This document shows, piece after piece, positions 1 to 6,059 of a stretch of DNA of 6,059 nucleotides. The notes beneath the pieces were generated by a model, which did not search any database, was not told where the DNA came from, and saw nothing but the letters and a program-made list of their open reading frames with translations. This DNA is from Verrucomicrobiales bacterium (lineage in GTDB: Bacteria; Verrucomicrobiota; Verrucomicrobiia; Limisphaerales; SXQI01). Both the position numbers and the translations under genes were made by a program. The DNA is taken from NCBI GenBank assembly GCA_005793025.1, contig SXQI01000135.1, positions 1 through 6,059 on the forward strand, read 5' to 3'. Each line of letters opens with the position of its first letter. The first letter of the stretch is position 1.

Positions 1-11
1 GAAATCACATC

Positions 12-518
12 ATGCAGGATATTGCATTTTACATTTTCGCCGCGTTGACGTTGCTCTGCGGGTTGTTGGTGGTTTTTAATCCACTCAGTCGCAACCCCGT
101 GACCAGTGCGATGTTTTTGGTGCTCACCATCATCTCGATGGCGGGACTGTTCGTGTTGTTGAATGCATTTTTCCTAGCCTCAGTCCAAATCTTGGTCTAC
201 GCGGGGGCGGTTCTCGTCGTCTTTGTTTTCGTGATCATGTTATTGAATCTGAAGGAGGAAGAGCGGCGTAAAATAAACATTGTCGGGATTGGCTTAGCTA
301 TCCTCTCGGTGGCATCTATTTTTTATATCCTCGTTTTCCGAGTCATTACCAAATCGGGACTCAATTCGAAAGCAGTCGTGGCCACGGTGGAAGGAGATAC
401 AAAGTCGATTGGAATGATCCTCTTTAAGGATTACTTACTCCCGTTCGAAGTCTTGTCTCTCCTACTGCTTGTCGGCGTGGTGGGTGCAATTCTCCTGAGC
501 AAAAAGGATTTAAAATGA
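12..518 (+). CDS. nuoJ: NADH-quinone oxidoreductase subunit J (complex I membrane subunit)
   Basis: NuoJ (mitochondrial ND6 equivalent) is a small inner-membrane subunit of complex I, placed where the quinone-reducing arm meets the membrane arm; it helps pass conformational or electrostatic change to the proton channels. The 168-residue protein shows five hydrophobic segments (about 4-22, 31-50, 55-80, 91-111 and 143-163). The third contains the family signature VQILVYAGAVLVVFVFV (58-74), with Tyr63 and the small residues around the pi-bulge known from complex I structures. The last helix starts with the usual LLPFE motif (Glu146). The ATG at 12 is supported because the N-terminus (MxxxAFYIF) lines up with known NuoJ starts. 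Only 11 bases precede it here, without a clear ribosome binding site. The length is slightly below E. coli NuoJ (184). Its TGA overlaps the nuoK start, suggesting translational coupling. Identity is from remembered family motifs. Confidence 0.96.
   Translation: MQDIAFYIFAALTLLCGLLVVFNPLSRNPVTSAMFLVLTIISMAGLFVLLNAFFLASVQILVYAGAVLVVFVFVIMLLNLKEEERRKINIVGIGLAILSVASIFYILVFRVITKSGLNSKAVVATVEGDTKSIGMILFKDYLLPFEVLSLLLLVGVVGAILLSKKDLK
504..508 (+). promoter_or_regulatory. Ribosome binding site of nuoK
   Basis: AAGGA lies 6 bases before the nuoK ATG at 515, within the last codons of nuoJ. It is the only clear Shine-Dalgarno-like site at a gene start in the window, and it supports the ATG that overlaps the nuoJ stop as ATGA. 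Confidence 0.6.
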
Positions 519-826
519 ACCACCCTGTGGGACTTCAAGAATACCTCATCGTCAGTGCGGCCCTGTTTTGCCTCGGTCTTTTTGGGGTGATCGCGCGACG
601 GAATCTATTCGTGATCTACATGAGCCTAGAGCTAATGCTCAACGCGGCAAACCTCGCTCTGGTGGCTCTTTCGCGTTTTACCAATAATCTTGATGGCCAA
701 GTGATGGTTCTTTTTATCATCACCGTGGCAGCGGCCGAAGTCGCTGTCGGATTAGCTTTAATTGTGGCCTTGTATCGCAAACGACAGACGGCACATACCG
801 AGGATCTAGCCTCGTTGAAACTGTAA
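515..826 (+). CDS. nuoK: NADH-quinone oxidoreductase subunit K (complex I membrane subunit)
   Basis: NuoK (ND4L equivalent) is a three-helix inner-membrane subunit that forms, with NuoJ and NuoA, a charged path between the quinone site and the antiporter-like subunits. The 103-residue length is close to the usual 100. Family signatures are present in order: GxxxRRNL (24-31), the TM2 segment MSLELMLNAANLAL (36-49) carrying Glu39, then DGQVM (60-64) and the TM3 segment AAAEVAVGLAL (72-82) carrying Glu75. By alignment from memory, Glu39 and Glu75 correspond to E. coli Glu36 and Glu72, the two buried glutamates known to matter for proton pumping. Both are intact. The gene starts inside the end of nuoJ (ATGA overlap) behind an AAGGA site and ends 10 bases before nuoL. 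Nothing about it is unusual. Confidence 0.97.
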   Translation: MNHPVGLQEYLIVSAALFCLGLFGVIARRNLFVIYMSLELMLNAANLALVALSRFTNNLDGQVMVLFIITVAAAEVAVGLALIVALYRKRQTAHTEDLASLKL

Positions 827-836
827 GTATCCTGAT

Positions 837-2753
837 ATGTCCGATACCAATCTAATGCTGCCGGAGTCGTGGGCTTGGGTGATTTTTTTCCTCCCGCTGA
901 TTTCGGCCGTGGTGATCACCCTCTTCACCAGAAATCAACCTCAGTTAAGTGGTTGGATCTCCATCGCTGCTGTAAGCGGGTCGTTTCTGCTGAGTTGGTT
1001 GTTCTTCGGTCTGTTACAACAAACTGATGTGGTCCAGGTTCCTGCTATCACATGGCTTTCCGTGGATGGGTTAAGCGTCGAGTTGGGGTTGTTGTTTGAC
1101 CGAATGAGTCTACTCATGCTGCTCGTGGTGACGGGGGTCGGAACCTTGATTCACATCTTTTCTGCGGGCTACATGAAGGACGATCCTTCGTATTCTCGTT
1201 ACTTCGCGTCACTCAGTTTGTTCGTGTTTTCCATGCTCGGAATCGTGCTAGCGAACAATTTGTTCATGATGTTCATTTTCTGGGAGTTAGTGGGGGTGTC
1301 CTCCTATCTGCTCATCGGGTTTTGGTTCGGAAAAGCGTCCGCCGCTGATGCCTGCAAGAAAGCATTCCTGACAAATCGAGTAGGTGACTTCGGATTTTTG
1401 CTCGGCATCATTATCCTCTGGACGCTAGCGGGTTCTGTCCAACTGGATCACCTCGAACAACGATTAGTCGCCAGCCCAGCCATGCTTGGGACCGCTGCTG
1501 GATTAGTCGGCCTGTTGATCTTTATGGGAGCCATGGGAAAATCGGCCCAGTTCCCATTGCACGTCTGGTTACCCGACGCGATGGAGGGTCCGACTCCCGT
1601 GAGTGCTTTGATCCACGCTGCGACGATGGTGGCAGCAGGTGTTTACATGCTGTGTCGCGTCTTCTTTATTTATCAAGTTACACCGGGTTGGCCTGCTTGT
1701 CTCGCGTTCTTGGGCAACATCTCTGCGCTGGATATTATTGCCTGGATCGGCGGCTTCACCGCGCTCATCGCCGCTCTGATGGCCATTCAGCAAAACGACA
1801 TCAAACGGATCCTTGCCTATTCCACACTTTCACAGCTCGGTTATATGGTGATGTCCGTTGGCCTCGCGGGAACGACTGCTGCCATGTATCACCTCACCAC
1901 TCACGCGTTTTTTAAAGCGATGCTATTCCTTGGCGCAGGTTCCGTCATTTATGCGGCTCACCATGAGCAAGACATTTGGAAGATGGGCGGGCTCAAGGAA
2001 AAGTTGCCGACAACCTTTAAAACGTTTGTCATAGGGACACTCGCATTGTGCGGTTTGCCTCCACTGAGCGGTTTCTTCAGCAAAGACGAAATCCTCGCCA
2101 CCGCGTTCAATCAAAATAAATTCTTGTTCGTCTTGGCGGTTCTCGTAGCGACGATGACCACTTTCTACATGTTCCGTTTGGTGATTGTGGCATTCTTCGG
2201 GCGCGCACGTTCTGATTCTGCGGAACATGCACATGAATCACCACGAATCATGACGGTGCCGTTGATCGTTTTAGCGGTTCCCACAATTCTCGCTGGATTC
2301 TTCGGTCTTGATGCGTTCCTGAACCCCGCAGCGCATGTCAGTGCAAATATCTTTGATCACCTTTTCGCCCCGTTTAATCATTCGCCATTTGCAGCAGTTT
2401 TCGGCTTGGGTGCTGTCCTTTTAGGGGGAACTCTTGCGGTAAGTCTCTATTGGCAGGCCCAACGCGATCCACTACCCGAGAAAATGCAGTGTTTAGCGCA
2501 AATCATGCGTGACCGATTTTATCTGGATGAAATCTACACCGCACTGATTGCCGTTACTCAAGGCGCCCTTTCGTTCCTAGCAGATGCTGCAGACCGTTAC
2601 CTCATTTCTGGCTTCGTGGTCCGTGGGGTTCAAGGAACCACGGATATCATGGGCAGGGCTCTGAGGCTCGTCCAAACAGGCAACCTGCAGAACTACGCAT
2701 TCGTCCTCGCCATCAGTGTCGCGATCATCCTCTTGTTTGTCTTCCGCAACTAA
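837..2753 (+). CDS. nuoL: NADH-quinone oxidoreductase subunit L (distal antiporter-like subunit)
   Basis: NuoL (ND5 equivalent) is the most distal proton-pumping subunit of complex I, related to MrpA antiporters. The 638 residues (E. coli 613) fit a 16-helix membrane protein with the C-terminal lateral helix. Recognised in order: LLFDRMSLLML near 85-95; FWELVGVSSYLLIGFW (148-163) with Glu150 in TM5; RVGD with Asp184; GKSAQFPLHVWLPDAMEGP (234-252) with Lys235 in TM7; ALIHAATMVAAGVY with His260 in TM8; QNDIKRILAYSTLSQLGYM (319-337); HLTTHAFFKA (352-361) with His352, His356 and Lys360; FFSKDEIL (413-420) with Lys416 in TM12. These are the charged residues expected of a working channel. YLDEIY (562-567) marks the start of the lateral helix, and a final hydrophobic segment (about 618-636) forms the terminal anchor. 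The start follows nuoK by 10 bases without a strong ribosome site; the end is 2 bases before nuoM. Confidence 0.97.
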   Translation: MSDTNLMLPESWAWVIFFLPLISAVVITLFTRNQPQLSGWISIAAVSGSFLLSWLFFGLLQQTDVVQVPAITWLSVDGLSVELGLLFDRMSLLMLLVVTGVGTLIHIFSAGYMKDDPSYSRYFASLSLFVFSMLGIVLANNLFMMFIFWELVGVSSYLLIGFWFGKASAADACKKAFLTNRVGDFGFLLGIIILWTLAGSVQLDHLEQRLVASPAMLGTAAGLVGLLIFMGAMGKSAQFPLHVWLPDAMEGPTPVSALIHAATMVAAGVYMLCRVFFIYQVTPGWPACLAFLGNISALDIIAWIGGFTALIAALMAIQQNDIKRILAYSTLSQLGYMVMSVGLAGTTAAMYHLTTHAFFKAMLFLGAGSVIYAAHHEQDIWKMGGLKEKLPTTFKTFVIGTLALCGLPPLSGFFSKDEILATAFNQNKFLFVLAVLVATMTTFYMFRLVIVAFFGRARSDSAEHAHESPRIMTVPLIVLAVPTILAGFFGLDAFLNPAAHVSANIFDHLFAPFNHSPFAAVFGLGAVLLGGTLAVSLYWQAQRDPLPEKMQCLAQIMRDRFYLDEIYTALIAVTQGALSFLADAADRYLISGFVVRGVQGTTDIMGRALRLVQTGNLQNYAFVLAISVAIILLFVFRN

Positions 2754-2755
2754 CC

Positions 2756-4321
2756 ATGTCCATCCTTCTTACTAGCATCATTGGACTACCGTTCGCCGGC
2801 GCACTGGCGGTGGCGATGATTCCGCGCAACAACCGATTGATCATCCGCAGCGTCGCGCTCTTGGTGACGATGGTTTCCATGCTTCTGGCAACCTACCTTT
2901 TTTCGGAGTTCCAATCGGGCGTGCTGGGATATCAGTTTGTTCATGAGATTGCGTGGATCCCTTCGTTGGGAATCAACTACGCCGTCGGGGTGGACGGAAT
3001 CAGCGTAGGAATTATCTTGATGGGTGCAATTGTCGCTTTTGCTGCGACTTGCCTTTCACATGAAATCACAGAGCGTGAAAAGGAGTATTATTTCCTGCTC
3101 CTTATGATGATTGGTGGCATTTTGGGTGCGTTCGCTTCGCTGGATCTTTTTTTCTTTTTCGCCTTCCACGAGTTCGCACTCATCCCCACGTTCATCATGA
3201 TCGGCGTCTGGGGCCGTGGTGAAAATAAAAACTACGCAGCGTTCAACATCACCATCTATCTGACAATCGGTGCGCTACTGGCGTTGTTTGGTTTGATCGC
3301 CCTGTCCGTGCAAGCAGGGGCAAATTCCTTCGATATCCGAGTAATCACGGCTGCGATCAAAGCCAAGCCCCTGACAGGCGCGGTTCAAGCATGGATCTTC
3401 CCTCTCCTACTTTTCGGATTCGGGATCCTTGTCTCACTTTGGCCTTTCCACTCTTGGGCACCACTCGGTTATTCAGCGGCTCCAACTGCCACAGCAATGC
3501 TCCACGCGGGTGTGTTGAAGAAATTCGGCCTCTACGGTCTAATTCGGATCGCGATTCCTTTAATGCCCATTGGCTCCCAAGCATGGATGCAAGTGATCGC
3601 AGTTCTTTGCCTCGGCAATATTCTTTTTTGCGGGTTCGTTGCGATGCGTCAACGCGATCTGAATCTGTTGATCGGAAACTCGAGTGTCGCCCACATGGGC
3701 TTTATCTTTCTTGGGATCGCGAGCCTCACTACCCTTGGAGTTACCGGGGCGGTCGTGATCATCATCGCACACGGCCTGCTCGCCGCACTCTCGTTTGGAA
3801 TTAGCGGTCACATTTATCACCAGACCAAAACCTTGGATATGGATCAAATGGGAGGGTTCCTCAAACCCATGCCATTTGTTGGTGCAGCGATGGTGATGGC
3901 CATGATGGCAGGTTGTGGACTACCCGGGTTCGCTAATTTTGTGGGTGAATCCATGACATTATTCGCGGCATGGAAAGTGTTTCCTGTGGTGACCAGCCTT
4001 GCGGTTTGGGGCGGGCTTGTCATTGGAGCTGTTTACATGCTCCGCGCAATTCGAAGCGTATTGCATGGGCCTGTTTCGCCAATGGGCGAGCGGATGATCG
4101 ATGCCGTTAGTTTTTGGAGGAAACTTCCCTTTGCCCTCCTCCTTATCGGCTTATTAGTTTTCGGAGTCTGGCCTCGTTTGATTACGGACAAGGTCAATCC
4201 GTGTGTCGAGGAGATCATCGCCATGGCCACCTTTGGTCAACCGACTGCCAAGGTTGTGCCTCCCCCAGTTAAAGGGAAACAACGGCCTCCTTCTCGTAAA
4301 CGTCCAGCAGCCCGTCCATAA
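2756..4321 (+). CDS. nuoM: NADH-quinone oxidoreductase subunit M, variant lacking the usual TM7 lysine
   Basis: NuoM (ND4 equivalent) is the middle antiporter-like subunit of the complex I membrane arm. The 521 residues (E. coli 509) fit 14 helices. Family hallmarks: FHEFALIPTFIMIGVWGRGE (137-156) with Glu139 in TM5 (E. coli Glu144 equivalent); WPFHSW (229-234); NSSVAHMGFIFLGI (308-321); AHGLLAALSFGISGHIY (338-354); LPGFANFVGESM (389-400) with Glu398 in TM12 (E. coli Glu407 equivalent). Unusual: the TM7 lysine (E. coli Lys234, in the pattern GFAIKVPxFPFH) is Leu225 here, in GFGILVSLWPFH. WLPDAH reads WAPLGY (234-239), and the usual DxKR is DLNL (301-304). TM8 reads MLHAGVLKKFG, keeping Lys256 (E. 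coli Lys265 equivalent) with extra His250 and Lys255. The last 23 residues (499-521) form a basic, proline-rich tail. The position between nuoL and nuoN supports NuoM rather than a stand-alone antiporter. The ATG is 2 bases after the nuoL stop with no Shine-Dalgarno site, suggesting coupling or reinitiation. Confidence 0.95.
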   Translation: MSILLTSIIGLPFAGALAVAMIPRNNRLIIRSVALLVTMVSMLLATYLFSEFQSGVLGYQFVHEIAWIPSLGINYAVGVDGISVGIILMGAIVAFAATCLSHEITEREKEYYFLLLMMIGGILGAFASLDLFFFFAFHEFALIPTFIMIGVWGRGENKNYAAFNITIYLTIGALLALFGLIALSVQAGANSFDIRVITAAIKAKPLTGAVQAWIFPLLLFGFGILVSLWPFHSWAPLGYSAAPTATAMLHAGVLKKFGLYGLIRIAIPLMPIGSQAWMQVIAVLCLGNILFCGFVAMRQRDLNLLIGNSSVAHMGFIFLGIASLTTLGVTGAVVIIIAHGLLAALSFGISGHIYHQTKTLDMDQMGGFLKPMPFVGAAMVMAMMAGCGLPGFANFVGESMTLFAAWKVFPVVTSLAVWGGLVIGAVYMLRAIRSVLHGPVSPMGERMIDAVSFWRKLPFALLLIGLLVFGVWPRLITDKVNPCVEEIIAMATFGQPTAKVVPPPVKGKQRPPSRKRPAARP

Positions 4322-4336
4322 GTCGTCCTTTTGTTC

Positions 4337-5779
4337 ATGAACGCCTCCCTTCTCATCCTCGAATACGCAGTGGTCGGACTTGCGTTGGCCATTTTGTTGT
4401 TGGATCTCTGGGTGCCTGCATCCTGCAAAGCCAAACTCGGACACCTCGCGGCCTTCACGTTGACCGGAATCCTTCTCGCCAGTTTCGCCATGCATCCTGA
4501 GACCGCACACTATGCGTTCAAGCAGAGTTATGTGTTGGATGGACTTAGCCTCTTTTTCAAACGGTTTTTCATTTTAGCGGCCATTCTGGTTTTGCTCATC
4601 TCGGTGGAGTTCGCTGATCGAATGCCCACAGGCATCAGCGAGTATTACGCCCTTATTCTGTTCGCACTGACAGGGATGATGCTTGCAGCCTCCGCCAGCG
4701 ATTTCGCAATGGTGTTTGTCTCCTTAGAGTTGATCACCGTGACGTTCTATATCCTCACCAGCTTCCAACGTAACCGCACACGTTCGCTCGAATCTGGAGT
4801 CAAGTACCTGATCCTAGGTGCTCTTTCCTCGGCCTTCATGGTGTATGGCATTGCTCTCATTTTCGGTGCTGCCGGCACGATGAAATTTACAGCCATCTTG
4901 GCGTCATCGGCAGCTCTCGCGACTAAGCCCCTCTTCTTGCTCGGTTTGCTCCTCACTTTCTCTGGACTCGCATTTAAAGTCGCCGCCTTTCCTTTTCAGA
5001 TTTGGGCGCCCGATGTTTATCAAGGTGCTCCTGTTCCTTCCACAGCATTCCTCGCGGTGGGATCCAAGGCCGCCGGATTTGTGCTTCTGCTACGCGTTCT
5101 GATGGGAACGGTTCCGAACATCACCGCACAATGGGCACCGTTGCTGATGCTCGTTGCCGGTGTCACGATCCTCTATGGAAACCTTTGTGCGATCCCTCAG
5201 CGCAATCTCAAACGTCTCCTTGGTTACTCCAGCATCGGCAACGCGGGATACCTGCTGTTGGGTTTAGCGGCGTCCAACCAAGCCGGAGCAGGTGCCATAC
5301 TTTATTATCTTAGCGGTTACTTATTCAGTGTCCTTGCTGCCTTCGCCGTGATTTCAGTCGTGAGTCGCCAAACTGATGACGAAGATATTTCCATCGTCTC
5401 AGGGCTCCACAAACGGTCGCCCCTCCTCGCGGCTGCCTTGGCTCTTGGGTTTATCTCCCTCGCAGGAATCCCACCACTGGCGGGGTTCTTCGGAAAATTC
5501 CTCCTCCTAAAATCAATTATTCCGAATGTGGGACAGCCCGGAGTCGCTCTGCTCCTCGGAACCGCACTCTTTGGGATTGCCGTTTCTTTCTACTATTATC
5601 TGGGTGTGGTCCGAGCCATTTACTGGGGTAAAAACAACTCAGACCTTCCGCCAATTGCGGTTCCAGTTCCAGTGCGCTTGGTGCTCTACGTTTGCATCGC
5701 TGGGATGCTCTATCTAGGCTGCTTCCCGAACTCTCCGCTAGGCACCGCCACCCGCGCCGTGTTAGCCCTCAAGCCGTAA
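4337..5779 (+). CDS. nuoN: NADH-quinone oxidoreductase subunit N (proximal antiporter-like subunit)
   Basis: NuoN (ND2 equivalent) is the antiporter-like subunit of complex I closest to NuoK, and the last gene of the classical nuo order. From the ATG at 4337 it is 480 residues (E. coli 485), fitting 14 helices. Signatures in this numbering: FVSLELITVTFYILTSF (127-143) with Glu131 in TM5; SGVKYLILGALSSAFMVYG (153-171); GLAFKVAAFPFQIWAPDVYQ (210-229) with Lys214 in TM7; FLAVGSKAAGF with Lys244 in TM8; QRNLKRLLGYSSIGNAGY (288-305); GIPPLAGFFGKFLLLK (377-392) with Lys387 in TM12. These match the key residues of E. coli NuoN (Glu133, Lys217, Lys247, Lys395), so the channel looks complete. A TTG at 4331 in the same frame would add two residues. 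The ATG is preferred, although neither start has a visible Shine-Dalgarno site. The stop overlaps the 3' end of the convergent aldolase gene. Confidence 0.96.
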   Translation: MNASLLILEYAVVGLALAILLLDLWVPASCKAKLGHLAAFTLTGILLASFAMHPETAHYAFKQSYVLDGLSLFFKRFFILAAILVLLISVEFADRMPTGISEYYALILFALTGMMLAASASDFAMVFVSLELITVTFYILTSFQRNRTRSLESGVKYLILGALSSAFMVYGIALIFGAAGTMKFTAILASSAALATKPLFLLGLLLTFSGLAFKVAAFPFQIWAPDVYQGAPVPSTAFLAVGSKAAGFVLLLRVLMGTVPNITAQWAPLLMLVAGVTILYGNLCAIPQRNLKRLLGYSSIGNAGYLLLGLAASNQAGAGAILYYLSGYLFSVLAAFAVISVVSRQTDDEDISIVSGLHKRSPLLAAALALGFISLAGIPPLAGFFGKFLLLKSIIPNVGQPGVALLLGTALFGIAVSFYYYLGVVRAIYWGKNNSDLPPIAVPVPVRLVLYVCIAGMLYLGCFPNSPLGTATRAVLALKP

Positions 5780-6059
5780 TCATAGCGAGGGCATCCTCGA
5801 CGCTAACCCCGTCGTGGACCATCGCCATCAACGCTCGCGTGATGCCTTTGGGGTGCGGATGTTGAATTACATTTCGCCCATAGACGATTCCTGCGGCCCC
5901 TTGTTGGAGTAAACCTTGGGTTCGCTCCAAGATGACTCGATCGCTCACCCGTCCACCTCCACGCACCAAAACGGGAACTCCTGAGGCCGCTTCAATTACT
6001 TTGTGATAACGGTTCACCTCGTCCGTGGGATCAGCCTTGATAATATCCGCTCCCAATTC
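5769..6059 (-). CDS. Class I aldolase of the DhnA/FbaB/LsrF family, C-terminal part (5' end outside window)
   Basis: The reading frame is open to the right edge (partial), with 96 residues visible before the TGA at 5771-5769. These are the last strands of a TIM-barrel aldolase that uses a Schiff-base lysine. ELGADIIKADPTDEV at the start of the visible part matches the strand where archaeal-type class I fructose-bisphosphate aldolases carry the catalytic lysine (GADxxK); here that is the eighth visible residue, codon 6038-6036. VPVLVRGGGR (visible residues 29-38) and GAAGIVYGRNVIQH (55-68) match the two phosphate-binding loops of the family. The rest is a C-terminal helical region ending VSVEDALAMITA. 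The likely activity is cleavage or formation of fructose 1,6-bisphosphate or a similar phosphorylated sugar in the cytoplasm. LsrF-like or 2-amino-3,7-dideoxy-threo-hept-6-ulosonate synthase-like roles cannot be excluded from this fragment. It converges on nuoN and is unrelated to complex I function. The TTG at 6056 is an internal Leu codon, not a convincing start. Confidence 0.85.
   Translation of the reverse strand, partial: ELGADIIKADPTDEVNRYHKVIEAASGVPVLVRGGGRVSDRVILERTQGLLQQGAAGIVYGRNVIQHPHPKGITRALMAMVHDGVSVEDALAMITA

Noticed and set aside
2215..2250. His-rich stretch EHAHESPR in NuoL as a possible metal site
   Set aside because: Similar His-containing sequences occur in this loop of ordinary NuoL proteins, so it is not distinctive.
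3420..3530. A frameshift or assembly error explaining the odd NuoM TM7-TM8 sequence
   Set aside because: The frame is continuous, conserved residues (Pro-Phe-His, Ala-Pro-Thr, Ala-Gly, Lys, Tyr-Gly) flank and interleave with the changes, and hydrophobicity is kept. These look like true substitutions.
3391..3804. A 137-codon plus-strand reading frame inside nuoM
   Set aside because: It lies wholly in another frame of a well-supported membrane protein gene. Its product has no recognisable motif and an arbitrary composition, as expected for a shadow frame.
4154..4510. A 118-codon minus-strand reading frame across the nuoM/nuoN junction
   Set aside because: It is antisense to two conserved genes, has no ribosome site or recognisable domain, and coexists with other overlapping antisense frames. 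It is a by-product of codon use.
5784..5804. Imperfect hairpin (AGCGAGG, loop, CCTC-GAC-GCT) just after nuoN as a possible terminator
   Set aside because: The stem is only 7 pairs with a 3-base bulge, there is no following T-run on either strand, and it lies inside the aldolase coding region.
1..6059. A novel defence, mobile or secretion system
   Set aside because: All but a few bases are taken up by five canonical complex I genes and one aldolase fragment; no repeats, integrases, tRNA genes or unfamiliar genes are present.

Overview
The window holds the 3' end of a bacterial nuo operon, the genes for proton-pumping NADH:quinone oxidoreductase (respiratory complex I). Five complete plus-strand genes, nuoJ, nuoK, nuoL, nuoM and nuoN, are packed from base 12 to base 5779. 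A minus-strand gene, cut off by the right edge, converges on them. It encodes the C-terminal part of a class I (DhnA/FbaB/LsrF-type) aldolase. There are no RNA genes, mobile elements, CRISPR arrays or long intergenic stretches; the largest gap between nuo genes is about 15 bases.

Layout: nuoJ (12-518) overlaps nuoK (515-826) in an ATGA junction. A 10-base gap leads to nuoL (837-2753), a 2-base gap to nuoM (2756-4321), and a 15-base gap to nuoN (ATG at 4337, end 5779). The aldolase stop lies inside the last codons of nuoN, so the two genes overlap tail to tail by 11 bases (5769-5779). No promoter or convincing terminator is visible. The nuo genes are probably transcribed from a promoter left of the window, upstream of nuoA or an earlier gene.

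Together the five products form the membrane arm of complex I. NuoJ and NuoK sit near the junction with the quinone-reducing arm. NuoN, NuoM and NuoL are the three Mrp-antiporter-like subunits thought to move protons, and NuoL supplies the long lateral helix. NuoK, NuoL and NuoN keep the expected charged residues. NuoM does not: the lysine normally in TM7 is a leucine, the nearby WLPDAH motif reads WAPLGY, and the loop lysine-arginine pair is Asn-Leu. Extra His and Lys residues appear in TM8 instead. This is the most interesting thing in the window. NuoM also carries a basic, proline-rich C-terminal tail.

The organism is a bacterium with moderate GC content (roughly half), using a 14-subunit-type complex I and DhnA-type aldolases, with weak use of Shine-Dalgarno sites in this operon. 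The style of the NuoM and aldolase sequences makes me think of the Verrucomicrobiota/PVC group, but this is a low-confidence impression that could not be tested here. I see no sign of a novel defence, mobile or secretion system.
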